Below are positions 51,511 to 59,786 of a stretch of DNA of 64,000 bases, piece by piece. This DNA is from Saccharopolyspora gloriosae (lineage in GTDB: Bacteria; Actinomycetota; Actinomycetes; Mycobacteriales; Pseudonocardiaceae): contig NZ_CP059557.1 of NCBI RefSeq assembly GCF_022828475.1, positions 2,399,470 through 2,463,469 of the forward strand, given 5' to 3'. Numbering within the stretch: the stretch's first letter is position 1; each line of letters opens with the position of its first letter. The translations under genes and the position numbers were made by a program. The notes under the pieces were generated by a model. That model saw nothing but the letters and a program-made list of their open reading frames with translations, made no database searches and was not told the DNA's origin.

Positions 51511-51993
51511 TCAGGCGGTGGCGCCGATCTCGCGCCGACCGGCCAGTTCGGCGACGGCCGCGGTGACGCTGGAGTAGGTCGGAACGGTCTCGCCCGATCC
51601 GGCGGCGCGCAGCGCACGGTCCACGCAGGTCGGCCCGTCGACGATGTAGATCATCATGCCTCGGCTCGCGGCCCGTCGGTGCACGTGGGCCAGCAGCTGC
51701 AGGCCGGCGACGCCCAGGAAGCGCAGTCCGGACAGGTCGAGGATCACGGACTCGGCCATCGAGGCGAGCCGAGGGGCCAGCAGTTCGCGCAGGCGCGGGG
51801 TCGTTTCGGTGTCGAGGTCACCGGCGAGGTGCACCGCTACCGAGGTGCTGGTGGGGTAGGACAAGTGCAGTACCAGGCTTGGGCTCGGGCGGGATTTAGC
51901 GGACGGAACCCGTGCTGTCACGGGCCTGTCAAGCCGTCCGGCGGCGGTGCCGACGGGAGCGTTCGGCCCGGAGTGGGCGAATAGTGTGGTCAC
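51511..51993 (-). CDS. STAS-domain anti-sigma-factor-antagonist-like protein
   Basis: 160 residues from GTG 51993 with AGGAGG eight bases ahead. About 45 residues of variable N-terminus, then one STAS domain: VAVHLAGDLDTETTPRLREL and VILDLSGLRFLGVAGLQLLA. The usual phosphorylated Ser in DSSG is replaced (GVAG), so control by a kinase-type anti-sigma factor may be absent or different. Adjacent stress genes suggest a role near sigma-factor control. Confidence 0.8.
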   Translation of the reverse strand: MTTLFAHSGPNAPVGTAAGRLDRPVTARVPSAKSRPSPSLVLHLSYPTSTSVAVHLAGDLDTETTPRLRELLAPRLASMAESVILDLSGLRFLGVAGLQLLAHVHRRAASRGMMIYIVDGPTCVDRALRAAGSGETVPTYSSVTAAVAELAGRREIGATA

Positions 51994-52010
51994 GACTGCC
52001 TCCTAGAAGG

Positions 52011-52306
52011 TGCAGCAGCCGACGAAGGCGCCGACGGTCCCGCAACGGAACACTTGCCCCGCGTCGCGTGGCGCGGCAGTTACCGAAGTGAGGACCGACG
52101 CGAACACTTCGACCCGGCTGTCACGTCCGTTCAGGCGGCTGGATGCTCAACCGGCAACTGTCAACGTCCCAGATGTGAGACTGTCTTGTCCACCCGCCGC
52201 CGAATCGACCCGGCCGAGGAGCCGTCGCGTCGTCAAGGCCGCCGAACGGCGGCCGGTCCCGAGCTTCGACGACGCGCGGTCACGGGAGCAGCGGCGAGCG
52301 CGCCAC
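52011..52306. other. Intergenic stretch with no recognised gene
   Basis: Between the STAS gene and the promoter at 52307. Short overlapping frames only; CTGTCTTGTCC-type stretches but no repeat, RNA or strong promoter that I can name. Confidence 0.5.
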
Positions 52307-52332
52307 GTGTAGCCGCCCGATCACGTGGGTAG
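52307..52332 (+). promoter_or_regulatory. SigB/SigF-type promoter of the ThDP enzyme gene
   Basis: GTGT (52307-52310), 16 bases, GGGTAG (52327-52332), 86 bases before GTG 52418. It shares the pattern of the other stress-type promoters. Confidence 0.5.
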
Positions 52333-52417
52333 GCCTGATCACGACACCGTCGACCAGCGTGCCGAGCCGACGCGCGGGCATGCGGCGACGATCGCGATCG
52401 AGGAGGTCAAGACACCT

Positions 52418-54241
52418 GTGAGTGCTCCGAGCACCGTTGCCGACCACGTTCTCGCCCGGCTGGCCGAGTGGGGCGTGCACCGCTACTACGGCTATCCCGG
52501 AGACGGGATCGGCGGGATCTTCGCCTCGCTGCGGACGCTCGTGTCCGACGGTGCGGACACCGAGTTCATCCAGGTGCGCCACGAGGAAACGGCGGCGTTC
52601 GCGGCCTGCGCCGACGTGAAGTACGGCGGTAGCGAGATCGGGTGCTGCGCGGTGACCAGCGGCCCGGGCGCGATCCACGCGCTCAACGGGCTCTACGACG
52701 CGAAGCTCGACAACCAGCCGGTCGTCGCGCTGCTCGGGCACACCGCGCAGACCGCGCAAGGTGGCGGCTACTACCAGGAAATCGACCTGCTGAACCTGTT
52801 CAAGGACGTCGCCGGGGCGTACTGCGAGCAGCTGACGGTGCCGAGCCAGGTGCGCCACCTGGTCGATCGGGCCTGCCGCACCGCCTTGTCGCAGCGCACC
52901 GTCACGGCACTCGTGCTGCCCAGCGACGTCCTGGACATGGCGGCGGTTCCGGAGCCGCCGCAGGAACACGGCTACTACCGGACGTCGTCGGTGCCGAGCT
53001 CGCCGAGCACCGCGCCGGACGCGGCCTCGCTGCAGCGAGCGGCCGAGGTGCTCAACGCGGGGGAGAAGGTCGCGATCTTGGCGGGAGCGGGCGCTCTCGG
53101 CGCGAGCGATGCGCTCACGGCAGTGGCCGATCGGCTGGGCGCCGGTGTCGCGAAAGCCTTGCTGGGCAAGACGGTTCTCGACGACGCCCTGCCGTGGGTC
53201 ACCGGCCCGATCGGGCTGCTCGGCTCCACGGCGAGCTGGCACCTGATGCGCGAGTGCGACACGTTGCTGATCGTCGGTTCGACCATGCCCTACACCGAGT
53301 TCTACCCCGAGCCCGGCGAAGCGCGGGCGGTGCAGATCGATGTGGACGGGACCCGGTGCGGGATCCGCTATGACACCGAGATCAACCTGGTCGGCGACGC
53401 CGGAGCCACGCTCGAAGCGCTGCTGCCGTTGCTGCGCGAGCGAGCCGATAATGGCTGGCGCGAGCACGTGGAGACGTGGACCCGGCGCTGGAACTCCTAC
53501 AGCGAAGCACGCGCGACCGCGGACACGTCCGGGCTCAATCCCGAGTTCGTGGTGCGTGAACTGTCCGCCCGCCTTCCCGGCGACGTAATGGTCTCCGCCG
53601 ACTGCGGCACCGCCACCAGCTGGTACGCGCGCACGCTGGAAATGCGCCCGGGGATGCTGGGAAGCCTCTCCGGCACCTTGCTGTCGATGGGCGGTGGACT
53701 GCCCTACGCGATCGCGGCGAAGTTCGCGCATCCGGAGCGCCCGGTGGTCGCGCTCGTCGGTGACGGCGCGATGCAGATGAACGGGGTCAACGAGCTCATC
53801 ACCGTCGCGAAGTACTGGCGGGAGTGGGCGGATCCGCGTTTCGCGGTGCTCGTGCTCTCCAACGACGATCTCTCCTACGTCACCTGGGAGACGCGGGCGA
53901 TGCTGGGGGACAAGCCGTTCGCCGACGCCCAGCACCTGCCCGAGGTTCCGTACGCGAAGTGGGCCGAGTTGCTCGACCTCGGCGGGATCCGGGTGGACGC
54001 CGCTGATCAGGCCGGTGCCGCTTGGGACGCGGCGTTGAGCGCCGACCGCCCGACCGTGATCGACGCCCAGGTGGATCCAGCGGTGCCGATGATCCCGCCG
54101 CACGTGACGATCTCGCAGGCCGTCAACACGGCCCGGTCCCAACTGGCCGGCGATCCGGACGCGCTCCGGATCATCGCCGACGGCATCCGGGAGACCGTCG
54201 GCGCCAAGGCCCGGTCAGTGCTCAACACGTCGTTCCTGTGA
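52418..54241 (+). CDS. ThDP-dependent pyruvate-oxidase-like enzyme
   Basis: 607 residues from GTG 52418, with AGGAGGTC nine bases upstream. ThDP family layout: VRHEETAAFAACADVKYGG with the activating Glu, TSGPGAIHALNGLYDAKLDN, and the ThDP loop GDGAMQMNGVNELITVAKYW. The central domain carries ALLGKTVLDDALPWVTGPIG. Closest to pyruvate oxidase/dehydrogenase (PoxB-like) and xanthan-linked thiamine enzymes; it probably decarboxylates pyruvate or a related 2-oxoacid, with electrons to quinone or oxygen. The promoter and neighbours make it a stress gene. Membrane anchor not apparent. Confidence 0.85.
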   Translation: MSAPSTVADHVLARLAEWGVHRYYGYPGDGIGGIFASLRTLVSDGADTEFIQVRHEETAAFAACADVKYGGSEIGCCAVTSGPGAIHALNGLYDAKLDNQPVVALLGHTAQTAQGGGYYQEIDLLNLFKDVAGAYCEQLTVPSQVRHLVDRACRTALSQRTVTALVLPSDVLDMAAVPEPPQEHGYYRTSSVPSSPSTAPDAASLQRAAEVLNAGEKVAILAGAGALGASDALTAVADRLGAGVAKALLGKTVLDDALPWVTGPIGLLGSTASWHLMRECDTLLIVGSTMPYTEFYPEPGEARAVQIDVDGTRCGIRYDTEINLVGDAGATLEALLPLLRERADNGWREHVETWTRRWNSYSEARATADTSGLNPEFVVRELSARLPGDVMVSADCGTATSWYARTLEMRPGMLGSLSGTLLSMGGGLPYAIAAKFAHPERPVVALVGDGAMQMNGVNELITVAKYWREWADPRFAVLVLSNDDLSYVTWETRAMLGDKPFADAQHLPEVPYAKWAELLDLGGIRVDAADQAGAAWDAALSADRPTVIDAQVDPAVPMIPPHVTISQAVNTARSQLAGDPDALRIIADGIRETVGAKARSVLNTSFL

Positions 54242-54369
54242 GGGATCCCGCTGCCGTCCGCGCGCTCGCACCAAGTCCTTAATGGACAGACCTTTGCCGT
54301 GCGCAGCCGGATCGGTTCTGCGTCGGCAGATCAGGGACATCAGGCGCCGAACGGATGAAGACCCCGTGC

Positions 54370-54395
54370 GTGTGATGGCTGGCCCTCGTGGGTAC
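54370..54395 (+). promoter_or_regulatory. SigB/SigF-type promoter of the SDR gene
   Basis: GTGT (54370-54373), 16 bases, GGGTAC (54390-54395), about 75 bases ahead of ATG 54470. Confidence 0.5.
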
Positions 54396-54469
54396 CGCAC
54401 AGGGGTGACGAAAGCACTCGTCACGTGTTCGCCCGACCGGCCGTGGGGCCGGACCGCATGGGAGGAACG

Positions 54470-55336
54470 ATGGTGGACCGACCGGCCAGCCCCGCCGCGC
54501 AAGAACAACGACCGCCGGGAACGACCTCTCCCATGGATCCCCTTCCTCGGGACGAGATGCGGGATTACGCGGGAGCAGGCCACCTCGCAGGCAAGAAGGC
54601 ACTGGTGACCGGCGGAGACTCCGGCATCGGGCGGGCCGTGTCGGTCGCCTTCGCCAAAGAGGGCGCCGATGTGGCGGTCGGCTACCTCGACTCCGTGGAG
54701 TCCCACGATGCCGAGCACACGGCCTCGCTGGTCCGCGAGCAGGGACGCAAGTGCTTCCTGTTCCAGGGCGACGTCGCTGACGAGAGCTACTGCGAACGTC
54801 TCGTCGACGAAGCCGCGCAGAGCCTGGGCGGGCTCGACGTGGTGGTGAACCACGCCGGAACGCAAGCGCCGCAAGAGGATCTGGCGTCGGTGGGGACCGA
54901 ACAGTTCGACCGCACGTTCAAGGTGAACGTGTACGCGGTGTTCTGGATCTGCCGGGCCGCGCTGCGCCACCTCCCGGACGACGGGGCGATCGTGAACACC
55001 GGATCGGTGAACGCGTTGCGCGGCAACAAGAGTTTGATGGACTACTCGGCCACCAAGGGTGCGGTGCACGTGTTCACGCAGTCCCTTGCGCAATCGCTGG
55101 CCGGGCGGGGACTTCGCGTCAACTGCGTCGCGCCGGGTCCAGTGTGGACTCCGCTGATCCCCGCCACCTTCGGCGCGGACAAGGTCGACGGGTTCGGGGA
55201 CCAGACCCCCATGGGACGCATGGGGCATCCCGACGAGATCGCGCCCAGCTACGTCTTCTTCGCCTCGTCGAGGTTGTCCAGCTACTACACCGGAGAGGTC
55301 TTGGCGCCGGTGGGCGGCGAAACCCACCCGGGCTGA
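54470..55336 (+). CDS. YghA/YhdF-type short-chain dehydrogenase
   Basis: 288 residues from ATG 54470 with GGGAGG upstream. The N-terminal 45-residue tail (PPGTTSPMDPLPRDEMRDY, then GAGHLAGKKALVTG) is the mark of the YghA/general-stress glucose-dehydrogenase-like SDR group. Rossmann TGGDSGIGRAVS, Asn in VVNHAGTQ, catalytic Ser in NTGSVNALRG and YSATKGAVHVF, then APGPVWTPLIPA. Often induced by SigB or osmotic and ethanol stress in Gram-positive bacteria. Substrate unknown. Confidence 0.87.
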   Translation: MVDRPASPAAQEQRPPGTTSPMDPLPRDEMRDYAGAGHLAGKKALVTGGDSGIGRAVSVAFAKEGADVAVGYLDSVESHDAEHTASLVREQGRKCFLFQGDVADESYCERLVDEAAQSLGGLDVVVNHAGTQAPQEDLASVGTEQFDRTFKVNVYAVFWICRAALRHLPDDGAIVNTGSVNALRGNKSLMDYSATKGAVHVFTQSLAQSLAGRGLRVNCVAPGPVWTPLIPATFGADKVDGFGDQTPMGRMGHPDEIAPSYVFFASSRLSSYYTGEVLAPVGGETHPG

Positions 55337-55363
55337 CCGGCCGCCCTCCCGGCCCGTGGGCAT

Positions 55364-55388
55364 GTTTGTCGAGTTGATGAGCGGGCAC
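55364..55388 (+). promoter_or_regulatory. SigB/SigF-type promoter of the CBS gene
   Basis: GTTT (55364-55367), 15 bases, GGGCAC (55383-55388), about 53 bases before the ATG. The -10 has C in place of T in GGGTA. Confidence 0.45.
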
Positions 55389-55440
55389 CCGAAGAGCAGG
55401 AGCCGTTGACTCCCGATATGCAGGATTGAGGTGCTCAACG

Positions 55441-55857
55441 ATGACCACAGCACGGGACATCATGACCGCACAGCCCGAATGCGTCGCGACCGACGACAGC
55501 CTCGCCTTGGCGGCCCAGCAGATGCGCAGGCTGAAGGTGGGGGCGCTGCCCATCTGCGGTCCCGATCAGAAGATCAAGGGCGTGCTGACGGATCGCGACA
55601 TCGTCGTGCGCGGCTTGGGCACCGGTAAGGACCCCGGACAGACGAACTCCGGCAGCTTCAACGACGGCGAGGCCGTGACGGTCGGAGCCGACGACCCGAT
55701 CGACGAACTGCTCAACGTGATGATCGACCACAAGGTCAAGCGCCTGCCCGTGATCGATGGATCCAAACTGGTGGGCATGGTGTCCATCGCCGACGTGGCG
55801 CGGAACCTGCCCCAGCCCGATGTGGGACAGCTCGTCGAGGCGCTGTCGCTGGACTGA
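55441..55857 (+). CDS. Two-CBS-domain protein, Hrp1-like
   Basis: 138 residues from ATG 55441 with GAGGTG at suitable distance. Two CBS repeats: ARDIMTAQPECVATDDSLAL, then KVGALPICGPDQKIKGVLTD and the second LNVMIDHKVKRLPVIDGSKL. Same length and arrangement as mycobacterial hypoxic response protein 1. Such proteins may bind adenosyl ligands or stabilise partners during low oxygen. Has its own stress-type promoter and a strong terminator. Confidence 0.88.
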   Translation: MTTARDIMTAQPECVATDDSLALAAQQMRRLKVGALPICGPDQKIKGVLTDRDIVVRGLGTGKDPGQTNSGSFNDGEAVTVGADDPIDELLNVMIDHKVKRLPVIDGSKLVGMVSIADVARNLPQPDVGQLVEALSLD

Positions 55858-55881
55858 TCTCGCGCCGTACCCGACAGCGGC

Positions 55882-55918
55882 ACCGCCCTGGTCCCCGGAA
55901 CGGGACCAGGGCGGTTTT
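55882..55918 (+). terminator. Rho-independent terminator shared by CBS and dehydrogenase genes
   Basis: Perfect 14-bp stem ACCGCCCTGGTCCC (55882-55895) with GGGACCAGGGCGGT (55902-55915), 6-base loop and TTTT. Works for both converging genes. Confidence 0.85.
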
Positions 55919-55935
55919 CCGCGCTGCGTTCGACG

Positions 55936-57120
55936 TCAGTGGGGTTCGAGCAGGACCTTGATCGCCGACTGCTCCTTGCGCTGGAAGATGTCGTAACCGT
56001 GCGCCGCGTCCCGCAGCGGCAGGTGGTGCGTGGCGAGGTCCTGCACGCCGAGCGGGTCGGATTCGTCCCCGACCAGCGGGAGCAGGTCATCGATCCAGTT
56101 CTTGACGTGCGCTTGCCCCATGCTCAGGCGCACGCCTTTGTCGAACAAGGTGAGCATCGGCATCGGATCGGCCATGCCGCCGTAGACGCCGCTGAGCGAG
56201 ATGGTCCCGCCGCGACGCACCGCGTCGATGCACTGGTACAGGGCGGACAATCGGTCCACACCGGCTTTGGCCATCATCGGTTCGGCGAGCGAGTCGGGCA
56301 GCGCGGTGGTGATCTTCTGGGCGAGTTCGGCACCGGGCGAGCCGTGCGCCTCCATCCCCACCGCGTCGATGACCGAGTCGGGGCCGCGCCCGTCGGTCAT
56401 GTCTCGCAGCGCGCCGGGCACGTCGTCGTGCTCGCTGCCGTCGACGACCTCGATCCCGTTGCGAGCGGCCATGTTCAGCCGTTCCGGTACGCGGTCGACC
56501 CCGATGACTCGGGCACCCCGATGACGAGCGATCCGGGCGGTCAGCTGTCCGATCGGGCCGAGCCCGAACACCGCGACCGAACCGCCCTGCGGGATCGCGG
56601 CGTACTCGACGGCTTGCCACGAAGTCGGCAGCACGTCGGAGAGATAGAGGAACCGTTCGTCCGGTGGCCCTTCCGGAACTTTGATCGGGCCGAACTGGGC
56701 CTGCGGCACGCGCAGGTATTCGGCCTGACCGCCGGGAACCTGGCCGTAGAGCTTGGTGTAGCCGAACAGCGCGGCACCCGAACCCTGGTCCCGGACCTGG
56801 GTCGTCTCGCACTGGGCGTGCAGCCCTCGATCGCACATCCAGCAGTGCCCGCAGGAGATGTTGAACGGCACGACGACCCGATCTCCGGGCTGGATGTGCG
56901 CGACGGCGGATCCCGTCTCTTCGACGACGCCCATCGGTTCGTGCCCGAGCACGTCACCGGGTTCGAGGAACGGGGTCAGGACTTCGTACAGGTGCAGATC
57001 GGATCCGCAGATGGCGCTGCTGGTGACCCGGATGATCGCATCGGTCTCCGCCTCGAGGCGAGGGTCGGGCACGTCCTCTACTCGAACATCGCGTGGTCCT
57101 TGCCAGGTCAATGCCTTCAT
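55936..57120 (-). CDS. Zinc-dependent alcohol dehydrogenase (FDH-like)
   Basis: 394 residues, ATG with GGAGG upstream. Zinc ligands: Cys in ICGSDLHLYE, His/Glu in GDVLGHEPMGVV, and the structural zinc cluster with C-G-H-C-W-M-C-D-R-G-L-H-A-Q-C. Rossmann loop VFGLGPIGQLTARIARHRGA. Long form of the glutathione-independent formaldehyde-dehydrogenase-like group, a common stress-island gene in actinobacteria. Substrate may be a small aldehyde or alcohol. Confidence 0.87.
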   Translation of the reverse strand: MKALTWQGPRDVRVEDVPDPRLEAETDAIIRVTSSAICGSDLHLYEVLTPFLEPGDVLGHEPMGVVEETGSAVAHIQPGDRVVVPFNISCGHCWMCDRGLHAQCETTQVRDQGSGAALFGYTKLYGQVPGGQAEYLRVPQAQFGPIKVPEGPPDERFLYLSDVLPTSWQAVEYAAIPQGGSVAVFGLGPIGQLTARIARHRGARVIGVDRVPERLNMAARNGIEVVDGSEHDDVPGALRDMTDGRGPDSVIDAVGMEAHGSPGAELAQKITTALPDSLAEPMMAKAGVDRLSALYQCIDAVRRGGTISLSGVYGGMADPMPMLTLFDKGVRLSMGQAHVKNWIDDLLPLVGDESDPLGVQDLATHHLPLRDAAHGYDIFQRKEQSAIKVLLEPH

Positions 57121-57358
57121 GCGCTCCTCCTGTGTTCAGGGTGTTCCCTTACCGGGCGTCCGGTCGTGCGGCGGACGGGGTCGTCCGGAGTCGGTTCGGC
57201 AACATCGTCGAGCGGTTCCGCGCTCGTGGACGGCTTGGCTTCGGCCTACCCTGACGGGCCGTCCGGGAATCACGGGCGGGTCCGCTCGGAGCGCTCCGCG
57301 GCGGCCTTCGCCGACGCCCACAACGGCGTGCGCGCGGCCTTCGATCGGGTTCCGAGCG

Positions 57359-57384
57359 GTGTGCGCGGTGCGCCGGCCGGGTAG
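57359..57384 (+). promoter_or_regulatory. SigB/SigF-type promoter of the 48-residue ORF and membrane protein
   Basis: GTGT (57359-57362), 16 bases, GGGTAG (57379-57384), 40 bases before ATG 57425. The rest of the gap from 57121 has no gene. Confidence 0.45.
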
Positions 57385-57424
57385 TGCTGGGTTCGGCGAA
57401 CACGCCGGGGCGGAGGGTGATGAG

Positions 57425-57571
57425 ATGGTCGACCGGAGCCCGCGGCCGCATCCGGCGCTTGCGGAGGAAATCGGCGAAGCCGAGGCGTCGTCGAACGCCC
57501 CCGAACCGGCGGTGCCGGACGCACCGGTCGTCTCCGCGACACCGGAGCGCCCCGGCCCGCCCATCACCTGA
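57425..57571 (+). CDS. Small hydrophilic ORF, 48 residues
   Basis: ATG 57425 with GGAGGG nine bases upstream; reads MVDRSPRPHPALAEEIGEAE and ends PERPGPPIT. Very Pro/Ala/Glu-rich, probably disordered. Stop at 57569-57571 leaves one base before the membrane-protein GTG, so the two are coupled. No function known; kept because of the ribosome site and coupling. Confidence 0.5.
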   Translation: MVDRSPRPHPALAEEIGEAEASSNAPEPAVPDAPVVSATPERPGPPIT

Positions 57572-57572
57572 G

Positions 57573-58508
57573 GTGGGCATCGCACCCCGAGGCCGGCCGC
57601 CGACCGGCCTGAGCGTGCCGGAGGAGTGGAAGCTGTCCGCGTCGGGCGGCCCGCGTCCGTTCGTCACTTGGGCGCGCTACGACCTGCCCGACAGTTCCGG
57701 CTACCTGTGGGAGTCCCGCCGCCAGCGCAAGGGGCGTGGACCGGAGCGGGCGGGAGCCGCCGCGAAGCGCGGACCGTGGTCGTCGTGGTGGGCGCCGGAT
57801 CGGCTCGCGTGGTGGATCGCGATCGGGTTCATGCTCGGCTCCGCGCTGTTCATCGCCGGTGCGTGGGGGTCGCTGGTGCCGCACGTGTTCGGCGGCGAGC
57901 ACCAGATGTCGCTGTTCGCCGAATCCTGCTACTGCACGGGTGCGGTGCTCTACACCGTGAGCATCTACGGGCAGATCCTGGAGAGCCTCAACTCCGACGA
58001 CCGAATCGGGCCGGACCGCACGAGTCACCCGCCGGAACGGTTCCGCTGGATCGGGTTCGAGCCCCGCCGGATCGAGTTCATGACGCCCGCCGTGGTGTTC
58101 GTCGGGTCCGTGGTGTTCAACTACGAGACCGTCGTCGCGCTGGGTGCCACGCTGGACCTGCTGCCCAGGCTGTGGCTGTGGGAGACCAGCATGGTGGGCT
58201 CGTTCCTGTTCCTGGCGTCGAGCTGCATGCAGATCGCCGAAGCGGGGCACGGGTACGTCCGCTTCAAACCGCGGGACATCTCGTGGTGGGTGGGGGTCTG
58301 CTTCGTGCTCGGCTCGATCGGGTTCGTCGTGGGCACGGTGCCCGGCCTGGACCCGCCGGGCCTGCCCACCGCGGCGCAGGGCGGGGGCGCCGCCATCGTG
58401 AAGATCGGGTTCCTCGTTGGCGGGATCTTCTTCCTCATCGGGAGCTACCTGATGGTGCCGGAGATGTTCACCCAGCTCCGAAACCAGGGGCGGCCCGGGA
58501 AGATGTGA
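57573..58508 (+). CDS. Multi-pass membrane protein of unknown function
   Basis: 311 residues from GTG 57573, coupled to the preceding small ORF. After a 70-residue cytoplasmic part (PTGLSVPEEWKLSASGG, then ARYDLPDSSGYLWESRRQ), six or seven hydrophobic segments begin with WWIAIGFMLGSALFIAGAW. The middle carries the sequence RFRWIGFEPRRIEF. I do not recognise a named family, though similar proteins occur in actinobacterial stress loci. A stress-type promoter precedes the pair. Confidence 0.75.
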   Translation: MGIAPRGRPPTGLSVPEEWKLSASGGPRPFVTWARYDLPDSSGYLWESRRQRKGRGPERAGAAAKRGPWSSWWAPDRLAWWIAIGFMLGSALFIAGAWGSLVPHVFGGEHQMSLFAESCYCTGAVLYTVSIYGQILESLNSDDRIGPDRTSHPPERFRWIGFEPRRIEFMTPAVVFVGSVVFNYETVVALGATLDLLPRLWLWETSMVGSFLFLASSCMQIAEAGHGYVRFKPRDISWWVGVCFVLGSIGFVVGTVPGLDPPGLPTAAQGGGAAIVKIGFLVGGIFFLIGSYLMVPEMFTQLRNQGRPGKM

Positions 58509-58522
58509 GCTCGGCGGCGGGT

Positions 58523-58565
58523 TGCCATTGGCGGCCGGAGGTGCCGGGCTGCCATTGGCGGCCGG
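58523..58565. repeat. Two direct 16-base repeats
   Basis: TGCCATTGGCGGCCGG occurs at 58523-58538 and 58550-58565, period 27, between two converging genes. No further copies seen nearby. Confidence 0.5.
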
Positions 58566-58567
58566 GC

Positions 58568-59641
58568 TCATTGCCGCTGACCGACTCCGGTCGCCAGTTC
58601 GTGCCACCGGCCGCCGGGGACACGGCGCTGCAGCGGCGGGGTCGGCGTGTCCGCACCCCGTTGCAGCCCGTCCAGCATCTCCAGGATGGCGTCCACGCCG
58701 GAATGGGACGGTGACCAGCCGAGGACTTCTCGCGCTCGGGAGACGTCCAGCAGCGGCAGCCGCAGCACCGCGTCGAACAGGTCCGGTGACGCCGGTACGA
58801 GGTGGAGGCCCCACGCGGCGGCGAGCCCCGCCCGCACCAGCCTGGCAGGCACCGGAATCGGACGGCTGCCGAAACGCGCGGCGAGCACACGTATGTCGAT
58901 CACCGGCTCGGCCGCGATGTTGAACGCACCCGCCACGGGAAGTCGCGTCGCCGCGCGGAACGCCTCGGCCACGTCCCGGCTGTGCACCGCCTGGAACCGC
59001 AGGCCGGAAATGTCGGGGAGCACCGGCGATCGCTCCGGGCGGACGAAGCGGCCGGGCACCAGCGGCCCCGCGAACAGCCTCCGCTGCTCGGCCGCGACCC
59101 CCGCTTTGAAGATGAACCCCGGCCGCATCCGCACGACGCGGGTGTTCCCGTTCCGGCGCTCGAACGCGTCGAGGCACCGTTCCAAGTAGGCCTTCTCCCG
59201 GGTGTAGGCGGCCCCCGGCCAGCCGTTCGTGGGCCAGTGCTCGTCGACGGGACGTCCAGGACCAGGGGAGTAGGCGCCCACTGACGAGGAGTAGAGGAGA
59301 GCCGGTACGCGCTCCCGCTCGACGGCGGCGAACAACCGCAGGGTGCCGAGGACGTTGTTGCGCCACGTGGTCACCGGGTCGTGCGTGGGCTGGAAGATCC
59401 ACGCGAGGTCGATCACCACGTCGGCGCCGCGGACCCGGGGCGCGAGGTCGTCGGCGGTGATGTCGCACGGCTCGAACTCGACGCCGTCCCGGGTCCGCGT
59501 CGGTGCGCGCCGCGCGAGCGCGGTGATCCGGCCGATGCCGGGATCCGCGATCAACGCGTCGACGACGCTGGTTCCCACGTTCCCCGTGGCGCCGACGACG
59601 ACCACGTGCAAGCCGTCGCGGTCCGCTCGCGTGCTCATCAT
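58568..59641 (-). CDS. NAD-dependent epimerase/dehydratase family protein
   Basis: 357 residues. Extended SDR with GATGNVGTSVVDALIADPGI at the N-terminus, DVVIDLAWIFQPTHDP and SSSVGAYSPG for the active Ser, and AYTREKAYLERCLD with the YxxxK as YTREK. C-terminal domain includes PDLFDAVLRLPLLDVSRARE. Substrate is likely a nucleotide sugar or another polyol, not decidable. The gene is divergent from the YbdK ligase with 145 bases between. Confidence 0.83.
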   Translation of the reverse strand: MMSTRADRDGLHVVVVGATGNVGTSVVDALIADPGIGRITALARRAPTRTRDGVEFEPCDITADDLAPRVRGADVVIDLAWIFQPTHDPVTTWRNNVLGTLRLFAAVERERVPALLYSSSVGAYSPGPGRPVDEHWPTNGWPGAAYTREKAYLERCLDAFERRNGNTRVVRMRPGFIFKAGVAAEQRRLFAGPLVPGRFVRPERSPVLPDISGLRFQAVHSRDVAEAFRAATRLPVAGAFNIAAEPVIDIRVLAARFGSRPIPVPARLVRAGLAAAWGLHLVPASPDLFDAVLRLPLLDVSRAREVLGWSPSHSGVDAILEMLDGLQRGADTPTPPLQRRVPGGRWHELATGVGQRQ

Positions 59642-59713
59642 TCGCTCCGCAGGTCGCCGATGTTCCCTTCATCCCCCGCGTACCCGGTGCGAAGCCGCGG
59701 TATGCGGGCCTAG

Positions 59714-59738
59714 GTGTGAACGCGGCGCGGCGGGGTAT
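59714..59738 (+). promoter_or_regulatory. SigB/SigF-type promoter of the YbdK gene
   Basis: GTGT (59714-59717), 15 bases, GGGTAT (59733-59738), 48 bases before ATG 59787. The best -10 match of the set. Confidence 0.55.
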
Positions 59739-59786
59739 GCGTCGGAGTAGCCCCGATCAACGGCGACGACAGGGAGCGTGGGCCGC

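Noticed and set aside
52418..54241. ThDP enzyme as a second acetolactate synthase
   Set aside because: No regulatory small subunit and the central segments resemble PoxB-type enzymes; promoter is of the stress type.
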